Source of the DNA: Alkalihalobacillus sp. TS-13
GTDB taxonomy: Bacteria > Bacillota > Bacilli > Bacillales > Fictibacillaceae
Assembly: GCF_019720915.1 (NCBI RefSeq)
Contig: NZ_JAHKSI010000001.1
Coordinates: 2,852,001 to 2,916,000, forward strand
Length of the DNA stretch: 64,000 bases
Reading direction: 5' to 3'
Shown here: one piece after another, positions 52,794 through 60,894 of the stretch
Numbering within the stretch: position 1 is the stretch's first letter
Layout of the letters: each line of letters begins with the position of its first letter
Translations under genes and position numbers: made by a program
Notes under the pieces: generated by a model
Databases searched by the model: none
The model's input: only the letters and a program-made list of their open reading frames with translations
What the model was told of the DNA's origin: nothing

Positions 52794-52900
52794 GTGCCAG
52801 GCACCGTTTCCGAAGCCAATGGTATCAAGGGATCCGAAACGGTGACTGGCACCATCTGAAATCCCTTGTGGCACAAGGGTTGAATTGTCGTGCCTGGTAC
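52794..52900. repeat. Tandem 48-bp repeat with GTGCCTGGCAC motif, array 2
   Basis: Motifs GTGCCAGGCAC (52794), GTGACTGGCAC (52842) and GTGCCTGGTAC (52890) lie exactly 48 bp apart. The first intervening segment (GGTATCAAGGGATCCGAAAC) resembles array 1 (CATACCAAGGGGTTTGAAAC). A perfect small palindrome CCCTTGTG-G-CACAAGGG sits at 52863-52879. The rest of the 511-bp gap 52665-53175 shows no gene. Confidence 0.75.
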
Positions 52901-53175
52901 AGAGGTTTTCATTTAAACTAGTATTCTATGCTCCTTGTTTGGGCAGAATGGTAATGACCACAGATAAAACTTAGTAACTTATTCCTTTTCTTATTATTTT
53001 GAAAAAATATGGTTGAAACGGGTTGTGGTACGGTGTAGGATTAGTAAAGCATGAGATTTCTTCAAAGAATTTCCTTGAATATGTCGAATGTTACAGAAAC
53101 TATTCTGATGCTTATCCGTATTTATTGGACAGGAGATTCATAGTCTTATAATACATACTTAATGGGAGGACAAAG

Positions 53176-54819
53176 ATGGATTACAATCAAGGAAAAAATG
53201 AAACAGCCGCTTCAATCGAACCGTCCCAACAACCGGGTAAAAGCAAGAAACCGATCCTGATCTCGCTAGCAGTGATCGTTTTACTTGGAATCAGTGGAAC
53301 GGTATATGCGATGTTCTTCAACCTATCACCGAAAGAGACGTATTTTGCAGCTGAAAAAAACACAATGGAACAGACGCAAGAATCCTTCAATAAGACGTTT
53401 GCAGTCAACGAAGATGTGAATAAGAAGATGATTGAAGAGCCTTCTAAATCGACTCTTACACTTGGTCTTAAAAGCATTGATGGACTTCAAGCGATCGACC
53501 CGAACATGGCGATGTTCGCATCCATGCTGAATGACGTGAAATTGAGCATGTCTGCACAACTCAACCCAGAGAAAAATGAAGGGCTTGCTGAGTTGAAAGC
53601 CGGCATGGGTGGTACAGAGTTCATCAAAGCAGAAGCCTATCAATCTGAGGATCTCACAGGTTTGAACGTTCCCCTTCTATATAACAATTATCTTTACTTG
53701 AACAACGACCAGTTTGGTAAAGTGATGAAGAAATTTGATCCTGCTTACCAGGGTCCTGAGGAAATCGACAACGTTGTAAAAATGCAGCTCGAAGCCATGA
53801 GAAATCAAGAAAAGTACGAAGAGCATGCTGATGAATACGGGAAGTTCTTACTTGAAAAAATCAAGGACGAGAATGTCACCGAAAAAAGCGGAGTCGAATT
53901 CCAGGGGAAGAAATACACACAGCTTACACTCGCACTTTCTGAAAAAGAAACAAAAGACATCCTGAAAGCTTTGATCGATAAAGTCAGAGAAGATGAAGAA
54001 TTACTTAACTTCCTCATCGAGGCAAACGGCAACACAGCGTTCACTGCTCCTGGAATGGAAACAGCTGATATGAAAGAAACCATCCAGACAGAACTGAAAA
54101 AAGCATCTGACAACATTGATCAGGTAAAAATTCCTGACGGTTTCAAGAGCGTTATCCTGATCGACAAGAATGAAGTCATCGTCAAGCGTGACGTTGATTT
54201 TAAAATCGGTAACGATTCAGAGTTCGTCGTCGTTGACTATTCCAGCCACGCACTACGCTCAGACGATCTTATCACTGACGGAAAATGGGAGATCAACGTC
54301 TTCCCTGAAAACGGCGAAAAGCAAGACTATGGAAAAATGTTAGTTGAAATCAAAGGTAAAAAAGGAGACGGCGATAACGCTACACGCGACATCACTGGAA
54401 CTTTCGCCTTTGCGGAAGCAGGAAAAGTAACTGGCGCAAATCTTAGTGCAAAAATCACAGGTACACCAGAAGACATGAAAGCAGACTTTGAAGCAGCAAT
54501 CGATGATCCTTCGAACGCTGGCATACCACCATTAAAAGGACACTTCACCCGTAAAGTGACAGATGACCTTGATAATGGAACATATTCATCAAATGGTGAA
54601 TTTGGTTTGGAAGTTGATGCTGGGCTCGGTGCACCAATCAATGTAACGTTCGATTATGATAGCAAAACCGAATTTACAAAGAATCTGAAATTCCCGAATG
54701 TCACAGAAGACGGGGAAAATGTAGCAGAAATGAGCCCTGAAGAAATGGAACGCATCATGACAGAAATTCAAACTCGAATTCAAGGAATGATGATGAACGG
54801 TCCACAAATGTTCAACTAA
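53176..54819 (+). CDS. DUF6583-like membrane-anchored protein
   Basis: A 547-residue protein. A cytoplasmic N-terminus of about 25 residues is followed by one membrane segment (ILISLAVIVLLGISGTVYAMFF) and a large extracytoplasmic part rich in Lys/Glu with long helices and strands (TYFAAEKNTMEQTQESFNKTF, KKYTQLTLALSEKETKDILKALIDKV). The end is Met-rich (IQTRIQGMMMNGPQMFN). I match it tentatively to DUF6583. It sits directly upstream of an ABC-2 transporter on the same strand, though a terminator separates them. GGGAGGA lies 6 nt before the ATG. Confidence 0.7.
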   Translation: MDYNQGKNETAASIEPSQQPGKSKKPILISLAVIVLLGISGTVYAMFFNLSPKETYFAAEKNTMEQTQESFNKTFAVNEDVNKKMIEEPSKSTLTLGLKSIDGLQAIDPNMAMFASMLNDVKLSMSAQLNPEKNEGLAELKAGMGGTEFIKAEAYQSEDLTGLNVPLLYNNYLYLNNDQFGKVMKKFDPAYQGPEEIDNVVKMQLEAMRNQEKYEEHADEYGKFLLEKIKDENVTEKSGVEFQGKKYTQLTLALSEKETKDILKALIDKVREDEELLNFLIEANGNTAFTAPGMETADMKETIQTELKKASDNIDQVKIPDGFKSVILIDKNEVIVKRDVDFKIGNDSEFVVVDYSSHALRSDDLITDGKWEINVFPENGEKQDYGKMLVEIKGKKGDGDNATRDITGTFAFAEAGKVTGANLSAKITGTPEDMKADFEAAIDDPSNAGIPPLKGHFTRKVTDDLDNGTYSSNGEFGLEVDAGLGAPINVTFDYDSKTEFTKNLKFPNVTEDGENVAEMSPEEMERIMTEIQTRIQGMMMNGPQMFN

Positions 54820-54883
54820 AGAAAACTGGGCAAAACCAAGTTTCCTCACTGAAATGTTATCCTTTTGATCGTATAAAAAAAGT

Positions 54884-54925
54884 AAGGCAAGTGTCTGAGG
54901 CTACTCCACACTTGCCTTCTTTTTA
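54884..54925 (+). terminator. Rho-independent terminator after DUF6583-like gene
   Basis: AAGGCAAGTGT pairs with ACACTTGCCTT around about 13 nt, followed by CTTTTT. Confidence 0.88.
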
Positions 54926-54948
54926 CACTTAATACACAGGAGATCACG

Positions 54949-56157
54949 ATGAGAGCATTCATACTTGCACAGACACAATTGAAGGAAATTTTCCGTCAGC
55001 CAATCGCATGGGTGGTCCTTTTTTTCATGCCCATCGCTCTCATCGGCTTCTTACTATATGGGCTTGAAAATGTACTCAAATCCGAGTCACTTCTCCCTCC
55101 TTTCGACGTTGCGATCGTGGACAAAGACGATGATCCTGAAACCCGTCTCTTAATACAACAATTTCAGGAGGATGACGAACTCGAGTCGTTGATTACCTTT
55201 CGCGTCATGGATGAAGAAAAAGCCCAAAATTTATTATCGGAAAATAAGATCGCTTCAATCCTAGTGATCCCTGAGGGGTTTGCGAATGGTATCCGTTATG
55301 GTGAAAACAAACCCGTCACCGTCATAAGTAATGAAAAGCGACCTTTTCAATCCGCACTCTTTCTGGAAATGATGAACAGCTCTGCTGAACTGATCAGTGC
55401 TGCCCAAAGCGGGGTCAACACGATCTACGATTATTTAAAAGAACAGAATTATTCTCATGAATATGTAATGAAGGTATCTGATCAAATGATCTTCGATTTT
55501 ACTACATTCGCCTCCGGTCGTAAGATGATGTTCGATAGAGAAGAAATCAAATCGTTCCAGGGAGTTACACCACTCAAATACTACAGCGTTTCCGGGTTCA
55601 TTTTCCTGTTGCTGTTGACTGGATTGCTCACGATGAGCATGACCTCTTCAACAAATGCCAAAATCGACGAACGCTTACGAACTTTCGGCGTCTCTACAGG
55701 TGCCCACCTATTCAGCGGGCTCGCCACCCAAATTACGATTTTATTCATGCAGGCGGTTTTGATCCTTGCTGCTTTATGGATTTTGACAGAATTGAAGGTT
55801 ACAGGTCACTTCGGTTGGAGTCTGCTTACCTTCGTAACAGCCATCATCGTCATCGGTGCCTGGTACACATTTTTATCGAATCTTCCTATAGCGGAAGGAC
55901 TAAGATTCTTCATCGGCTTTCTAGGTCTTGTGGTTTTTGCAGCAGGTGGAAGTTTGATTTTTCCTGAGTCCTACTACACCGGGTTCTTAGAGTGGCTTAA
56001 CCTATCAACTCTGTCACACTGGCTTCACACCAGTCTAGTGAACTCCATCTTTATTGAAAACGAAGATATACTATTCTCTAGTCTTAGTGTATTGGGCGGG
56101 ATGATAGGTACCCTACTCTTCACTTCCTTTATAGTAAGGCAGGTGAAGCGGTCATGA
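54949..56157 (+). CDS. ABC-2 type transporter permease 1
   Basis: A 402-residue membrane protein of the YhgE/ABC2_membrane_3 layout: one N-terminal membrane segment (PIAWVVLFFMPIALIGFLLYG), an extracytoplasmic domain of about 170 residues (PFDVAIVDKDDDPETRLLIQQF), then five or six segments. NAKIDERLRTFGVSTGAH between segments is typical of the family's coupling region. It overlaps the next gene by 4 bp (ATGA) and shares its architecture. The substrate is unknown. Confidence 0.9.
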   Translation: MRAFILAQTQLKEIFRQPIAWVVLFFMPIALIGFLLYGLENVLKSESLLPPFDVAIVDKDDDPETRLLIQQFQEDDELESLITFRVMDEEKAQNLLSENKIASILVIPEGFANGIRYGENKPVTVISNEKRPFQSALFLEMMNSSAELISAAQSGVNTIYDYLKEQNYSHEYVMKVSDQMIFDFTTFASGRKMMFDREEIKSFQGVTPLKYYSVSGFIFLLLLTGLLTMSMTSSTNAKIDERLRTFGVSTGAHLFSGLATQITILFMQAVLILAALWILTELKVTGHFGWSLLTFVTAIIVIGAWYTFLSNLPIAEGLRFFIGFLGLVVFAAGGSLIFPESYYTGFLEWLNLSTLSHWLHTSLVNSIFIENEDILFSSLSVLGGMIGTLLFTSFIVRQVKRS

Positions 56158-57302
56158 GAATGTGGCATTTAATCCGCACACGATGGAAAATCATCTTAAG
56201 CAACAAATGGCAATTCCTGTTGATGCTTATTCTCCCTTTAACCGTCTTTTGGGGTGCTGAACAATTGCTTTCGAAAGGTTCGGCTCAGTTGAAAATTCCT
56301 GTAATAGTGGTAACGGAGGAAAATAACGATACAGTTTCTACAATCATTGAACGCCTAAAGAAAAATGAAACGCTCCAAATCATTGAAAAATCGAGTGACG
56401 ATGCGAAACGCCTTCTTGCAACAAATCAGGCTGAAGCCGCTGTTGTTTTTACAAAAGGTCTAGAGGAAAAAGTAAGACAAGGTAAAATCAATGATGTGAT
56501 CCGGTTATGGAAGGCACCGAATGCCATTTCAACCGGGCTAGTCGAGGAATACGTCGCTAGCGAGGTGATCCGGCTTGCAAGCAACGGAAAGGCTGCCACT
56601 TACCTGGCGAACGAATTTAATGGAGCCGATGTGTATGAGTACGCCTGGAAATATACCGATGATCAATGGGAACCTGAGCCTTTAATGACCATTAAACTTG
56701 AAAAAGCCGGTAAACAAGCTCAAAATCAGAAAACAGAAAAGAATACCAAACCGATGTTGTTCGGCATGCTCAGCATCCATATCCTGCTCATCAGCTTTTA
56801 TATGCAAACATGGGTGATGACAGAACGAGAAAACGGACTGGCATCAAGAACGGGGATGTTCGGTGTCAATCGTCTCACCTGTGCCTTTTCAAACTTACTT
56901 GGATCCGTAACAGTTATACTCGCAACACTTTTACCAGTATCTATCTATCTTTTATTTGATGACGGAGATTTCGAACAAAAAGGACTATTGCTTATCGCTT
57001 ATGTGATCGCCTGCGGAGGAATTGGCTTTCTGCTAGCAAATCTGATGAACAACACACTTCTATATCATTTGATTGCTGTCGCGACAACTGTTTTAACCAG
57101 TGTATTAGGTGGAAGCTTCATCAAGCTGGAGGAGTTTTCCGATCGACTAGCGAATGCATCTCAATACACACCGCAACACTGGTTTTTAAACGGCTTAATG
57201 CGTTCAACTACAACTATTGAAATGACCATTTTATTTGGTTCCGGACTTGGACTGATGATTTTAGGATTAGGGATTGGAGCTGTACGACATGATCGAGCTT
57301 AG
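56154..57302 (+). CDS. ABC-2 type transporter permease 2
   Basis: A 382-residue membrane protein with the same plan as permease 1: an N-terminal segment (FLLMLILPLTVFWGAEQLL), an extracytoplasmic domain (KIPVIVVTEENNDTVSTIIERL), and about six C-terminal segments. TERENGLASRTGMFGVNRL is the counterpart coupling region. The two probably form a heterodimeric membrane unit. It overlaps the upstream gene by 4 bp and the ATPase gene by 14 bp, so all three are translationally coupled. Confidence 0.9.
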   Translation: MRMWHLIRTRWKIILSNKWQFLLMLILPLTVFWGAEQLLSKGSAQLKIPVIVVTEENNDTVSTIIERLKKNETLQIIEKSSDDAKRLLATNQAEAAVVFTKGLEEKVRQGKINDVIRLWKAPNAISTGLVEEYVASEVIRLASNGKAATYLANEFNGADVYEYAWKYTDDQWEPEPLMTIKLEKAGKQAQNQKTEKNTKPMLFGMLSIHILLISFYMQTWVMTERENGLASRTGMFGVNRLTCAFSNLLGSVTVILATLLPVSIYLLFDDGDFEQKGLLLIAYVIACGGIGFLLANLMNNTLLYHLIAVATTVLTSVLGGSFIKLEEFSDRLANASQYTPQHWFLNGLMRSTTTIEMTILFGSGLGLMILGLGIGAVRHDRA

Positions 57303-57996
57303 GAACGTACACAAACGATATAAAGGAACGGATGTAGTCAAAGGTGTCGATCTCATGGTTCCCCAAGGGGCTCGTGTCGGGCTTGTCGGACCGAATGGGG
57401 CTGGAAAATCAACATTGATGAAGATGATCGCAACGTTAGTCAATCCATCTAAAGGCGAAATCCTCGTCGGCGGGAAATCTGTCACGAAAAAGAAAAAGCA
57501 GCTCAGGCACAGGATCGGCTACGTCCCACAGGATATCGCTCTGCACACAAGTATTTCTGTCAAAGAAAACTTGAAGTTCTGGGCAGGTATGGCACCAGGC
57601 ACCGTATCCGAGTCTTGGATTTTACTGCTTGTAGATATGGTGGGATTGAAGGAAAAGCTCAACGAAAGAGTTGATAAGCTCTCAGGGGGAATGCAGCGGA
57701 AACTGAATATCATTGTCGCCCTGCTTCACAATCCAGAGTTGTTAATTATGGATGAGCCGACCGTGGGGATCGACATCCCTTCCAAAACAGACATCGTTGC
57801 CTTTTTAAAAGCGTTAGGTCCAGACAAAACAATCTTGTTTTCATCTCATGACTTGCAGGAAATCGAGATGCTCTGTCACTATGTATTGGTGTTGGAGGAC
57901 GGTGTATTACGACATTTCAGTGCGATCAACGAACTCCCTCACTCACGGAACCCGACGCAGGAACTACTCAAGCACCTGCAAATCATCCGCACTTGA
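57289..57996 (+). CDS. ABC transporter ATP-binding protein
   Basis: A 235-residue ATPase. Walker A GPNGAGKST (about residues 37-45), Q-loop IGYVPQDIALH, signature LSGGMQRKL, Walker B ELLIMDEPTVGID and H-loop FSSHDLQEIE are complete. The ATG at 57289 has GGAG 9 nt upstream; the frame reaches a TTG at 57274. It energises the two permeases encoded upstream. A short stretch at 57593-57612 matches the GTGCC repeat family but remains in frame (residues APGTVSE). Confidence 0.92.
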   Translation: MIELRNVHKRYKGTDVVKGVDLMVPQGARVGLVGPNGAGKSTLMKMIATLVNPSKGEILVGGKSVTKKKKQLRHRIGYVPQDIALHTSISVKENLKFWAGMAPGTVSESWILLLVDMVGLKEKLNERVDKLSGGMQRKLNIIVALLHNPELLIMDEPTVGIDIPSKTDIVAFLKALGPDKTILFSSHDLQEIEMLCHYVLVLEDGVLRHFSAINELPHSRNPTQELLKHLQIIRT

Positions 57997-58080
57997 GAAT
58001 CAAACAATCATAGCTCAAATTTAAAGAAAACTTGGCAATGCCAAGCCTAAGCGCAGGCTGAGACTTAGTTGCCCTTATAT

Positions 58081-58106
58081 TGAAGAAAGTATAAATACTT
58101 TCTTCA
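58081..58106. other. 26-bp perfect palindrome downstream of ABC operon
   Basis: TGAAGAAAGTAT-AA-ATACTTTCTTCA. It is AT-rich with no T-run, so it is a poor terminator. It lies about 80 bp past the ATPase stop, between converging genes. Confidence 0.6.
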
Positions 58107-58115
58107 TATGTAAAT

Positions 58116-58158
58116 CAAAAAATCCCTTTAAGTAGGATGGCCTACCTAAAAGGATTTT
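58116..58158 (-). terminator. Rho-independent terminator after NlpC/P60-LysM gene 2
   Basis: On the minus strand AAAATCCTTTTAGGTAGG pairs with CCTACTTAAAGGGATTTTTT around 4 nt with small mismatches; T-rich on this strand. Confidence 0.85.
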
Positions 58159-58172
58159 ATCTTTCTTTTTTA

Positions 58173-58958
58173 TTAGTTAGGAATTTTAAATGTTTGTCCT
58201 GGATAGATCACATCAGAAGATAGATTATTTGCATCCTTCAACTTACTAACAGTAGTACCATACGTGATACTGATTCCCCATAATGTGTCTCCGGATTTTA
58301 CTGTATGAGTCTTGCTGCTTGAAGCTGTACTAGTAGTACCAGACACCTTCAATTTTTGTCCAATATAAATGGTGTTTGATGAAAGATTGTTCAAGCTTTT
58401 AAGATTCGATACTGAGGTGTTATATTTCATGCTGATACCCCAGAGTGTATCTCCACTTTGTATAGTATAAATAGATACATCAGATGTCTCAGACTTTGGT
58501 GCTTCAGATTTTAGAACTCTTTTCGCTTTTACAAAGCGATCGCCCCAATAGTATGGTGAGAACGCATCCGTGAATGCTACGCCCGTAGAAGATTGTGCAC
58601 CTAGCATCTTCCCATTTCCAGCATAGATCGCTACATGGTTGATGACACCATTAAAATTCGTATCATAGAAAAGCAAATCTCCAACTTTTAGATTTGATTT
58701 CGAAACGGTTGTACCAACATTAGCTTGAGCACTACTTGATCTAGGCAGACTGATTCCGTACTTTTTAAATACAGTAACGGTAAAAGATGAACAGTCAAAG
58801 GAACTTGTATCTCCTACTGGCGCTCCATATTGATATGGTGCCCCTAAATAATTATCACCTGTATCGATGATGGCACTTCCTGTTGCTCCGAATGCTTGTC
58901 CAGCTCCAGAGAACACGATCCCTGTTGCAAGTGCGATTGGTAATAACTTTTTCTTCAT
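58173..58958 (-). CDS. NlpC/P60 endopeptidase with two LysM domains (copy 2)
   Basis: A 261-residue exoprotein. A signal peptide ends near QAFGATG. The NlpC/P60 domain at about 27-140 has Cys in [13 protein letters not shown] and His in [13 protein letters not shown]. Two LysM domains follow ([17 protein letters not shown]..., [17 protein letters not shown]...), joined by a Ser/Thr-rich linker. The catalytic domain is strongly similar to copy 1 at 51807, down to [11 protein letters not shown] versus FSPYYWSDRYV. GGAGGAG lies 5 nt before the ATG. Confidence 0.94.
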   Translation of the reverse strand: MKKKLLPIALATGIVFSGAGQAFGATGSAIIDTGDNYLGAPYQYGAPVGDTSSFDCSSFTVTVFKKYGISLPRSSSAQANVGTTVSKSNLKVGDLLFYDTNFNGVINHVAIYAGNGKMLGAQSSTGVAFTDAFSPYYWGDRFVKAKRVLKSEAPKSETSDVSIYTIQSGDTLWGISMKYNTSVSNLKSLNNLSSNTIYIGQKLKVSGTTSTASSSKTHTVKSGDTLWGISITYGTTVSKLKDANNLSSDVIYPGQTFKIPN

Positions 58959-59215
58959 TACTTCTCCTCCAATTGGATTTTTAGTAGTTCTGGCTTGTTA
59001 AACCAATTGGGAGTAAGTCAAAAGTAGAACTTCTTTTATGTATGTTTGAAATTGAGATATGTAATGTCTAATATCGAAATCTATCAATATTGCTAAATAT
59101 TCTATTCTTGCTACTTTATTCCTTATCCCCTAACCCCGAGTGTTATCTTATCATAATATACTTAACAATCACTTTACAGTTTAATTACAAATGAAATAGG
59201 GAATAGAACCAACAA

Positions 59216-59259
59216 AAGAAAATAGCCCTTGATAGAAGAGGCTGATTTTAGTCTATTTT
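59216..59259 (-). terminator. Terminator hairpin overlapping the SGNH-like stop
   Basis: On the minus strand AAAATAG...AGCC pairs with GGGCTATTTT; the stem is interrupted and the T-run is part of it. Confidence 0.5.
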
Positions 59260-60053
59260 CCTGTAAAGTAGTTTATGAGATACTCTGCCCAAACCTTGTT
59301 ACCTTTATCATTAGGACCTGATAGATCATCTTTAATATAATCTCTGACTTTTTCATCTTTAACATCTGGCCAATGATCCCAATGGTCCAGATAAGTGATC
59401 TTTTCTTTCTCGGCAAATTCCTTGATACCCTCTACTTGCATTGCGTATACTTGTGGTTCAAATATTGGGTGGGAAGACTGTAACATAAAGACCGTATCTT
59501 CATTACTTTCAGAGAATCTACGTTCTAAGATTTTAATAGCTTCAATTGTATCTTTAACACCAACATCACCGTTATCGTTCATAATAAATGGTTCAAGCAG
59601 TACAATATCAGGTTTAGTATCAATAATATCAGTCATTTTTTCTTTATAGATTGCAACATTCGAATGATCTTTTCCAAAGTCATATGATGTCAGCTTGAAA
59701 GTTCCTTCACTATAAGCTTGATCTATCCCAGCCTGAAGTAATTCTGGCCAAGGAGTCTCACCCATCTCTAGCGCTTCAGAGCCAATGACCGCTACATCGA
59801 TTGTTTCACCTGCTTCAATAGCATCCGTAATCAATTTTCGAGTATCTTTAGAAAAATTTTCAGTCAGTCCCTTAATATCAACTTCAGATTCTTCTTCAGC
59901 ACTTTCAATTGTATTAGCTTTTTGAGTTATAGGTTCTGCATTTGCCTTTGCATTGGCAATCGTGTCATTAATCTTTGAATTCCAATGAAAATGACCGAAA
60001 ACAATTATTGCAATCGATAAAATGATTGTGGTTATGTATAGTAATTTTTTCAT
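59253..60053 (-). CDS. SGNH/GDSL hydrolase-like protein, membrane-anchored
   Basis: A 266-residue protein with an N-terminal membrane segment or signal (ITTIILSIAIIVFGHF) and an acidic linker (ESAEEESEVD). The SGNH-like domain has AVIGSEALEMG at the block I position (Ser), EPFIMNDNGDVG at block III (Asn) and DLSGPNDKGNKVW at block V. In block V the usual catalytic His of D-x-x-H-P-N is replaced by Gly (GPN), so activity is doubtful or uses another residue. AAGGGGAAG lies 3 nt before the ATG. Similar proteins occur with cell wall glycan acylation genes; the substrate is unknown. Confidence 0.75.
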   Translation of the reverse strand: MKKLLYITTIILSIAIIVFGHFHWNSKINDTIANAKANAEPITQKANTIESAEEESEVDIKGLTENFSKDTRKLITDAIEAGETIDVAVIGSEALEMGETPWPELLQAGIDQAYSEGTFKLTSYDFGKDHSNVAIYKEKMTDIIDTKPDIVLLEPFIMNDNGDVGVKDTIEAIKILERRFSESNEDTVFMLQSSHPIFEPQVYAMQVEGIKEFAEKEKITYLDHWDHWPDVKDEKVRDYIKDDLSGPNDKGNKVWAEYLINYFTGK

Positions 60054-60337
60054 ATTCTTCCCCTTTCCTTCGACACCCTGGAATTACATCTTTTAATAAT
60101 AATAATGCAATATATAGCATATCTTGTCAAAATATGATAGAAAATTTAGTGAATATCGACAAGGAATATTTTTCCTGGTAAAATAGTTCTATAATACTGT
60201 TTATCCAATCTTTTCTTATGGTTCAATATACCTTGATTATTCGACAATGTTTTCTTGAGATAGCAATTTACATCAATCGGGTTGTCTAGTATAATAAAGT
60301 TTATTCTCATATTTTATCGAAAAAGGTGGGTCTTCGG

Positions 60338-60676
60338 TTGGATGAAAATAAATTAATGGTTGTACTTGTAAAACCAGGACAACATCCTCATTCCACTTAC
60401 ATTCCGAATGATTTATCATACTTCGAAGAACTAGTAGACGGTCCTGTAAGTGTAGAAAAGTTCTTTATCAGTGGTTATAGATTGGTATGCAGCGTAGATG
60501 AAGGGTACGGTTATGAAAACAGCTCGATGCCAACTGGTACATACTTCATTGCACGTTATCATACATCATTTGAAACGATGGAAACAGAAGAAGCTGAAGA
60601 TATCAAAAAGGTGCTTAAAGAACGATCCAAAAAAAGAAAAAAGAAAAAAGGTTTATTATCAATATTTTCTAAGTAA
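60338..60676 (+). CDS. DUF3846-like small protein
   Basis: A 112-residue protein starting with TTG at 60338, with AAGGTGGG about 8 nt upstream (an in-frame GTG at 60326 lies inside that site). The N-terminus LMVVLVKPGQHPHSTYIPNDLSYFEELVDG resembles DUF3846, in which a short beta strand, PG, and IPNDL...LVGG recur. It ends in a very basic tail (KERSKKRKKKKGLLSIFSK). DUF3846 proteins are mostly known from phage and plasmids; their role is unknown. A terminator follows. Confidence 0.65.
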   Translation: MDENKLMVVLVKPGQHPHSTYIPNDLSYFEELVDGPVSVEKFFISGYRLVCSVDEGYGYENSSMPTGTYFIARYHTSFETMETEEAEDIKKVLKERSKKRKKKKGLLSIFSK

Positions 60677-60681
60677 AATAA

Positions 60682-60719
60682 CCTATATCTTGGTTACTTA
60701 ACAGGATATAGGTCTTTTT
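60682..60719 (+). terminator. Rho-independent terminator after DUF3846-like gene
   Basis: CCTATATC pairs with GATATAGG around about 15 nt, then TCTTTTT. Confidence 0.82.
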
Positions 60720-60764
60720 ACCCTTATACACCATGATGCTTTTTTAGAAAAATTTATCATGCAA

Positions 60765-60882
60765 AGGGGCTGCCCTAAAAGTGTCTGAGTCTCTCCGAAC
60801 TTAACAACATTTCGAGGAAAATCGTGTTTTTACACAAAATGTTGTGTTGGAGGTGTCTCATTTTTCTTTAAGGACAGCCCCT
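60765..60882. repeat. 118-bp imperfect palindrome
   Basis: The outer arms AGGGGCTGCCCT and AGGACAGCCCCT pair; inner arms GTGTCTGAGTCTCTCCGAAC...AACAACATTT pair with AAATGTTGTGTTGGAGGTGTCTCA. The centre is about 30 nt. It lies just past the PIG-L gene stop and may end its transcript, but it is far longer than the other terminators here. Confidence 0.75.
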
Positions 60883-60894
60883 ATTATTTTTGTC

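Noticed and set aside
52467-52859. 130-codon plus-strand ORF opposite NlpC/P60 copy 1
   Set aside because: Antisense to a complete signal peptide and catalytic domain, and runs into the tandem repeat.
55854-55872. GTGCCTGGTACAC in permease 1 as another GTGCC repeat copy
   Set aside because: Only about 13 bases match, it encodes GAWYTF in a membrane segment, and flanking repeat sequence is absent.
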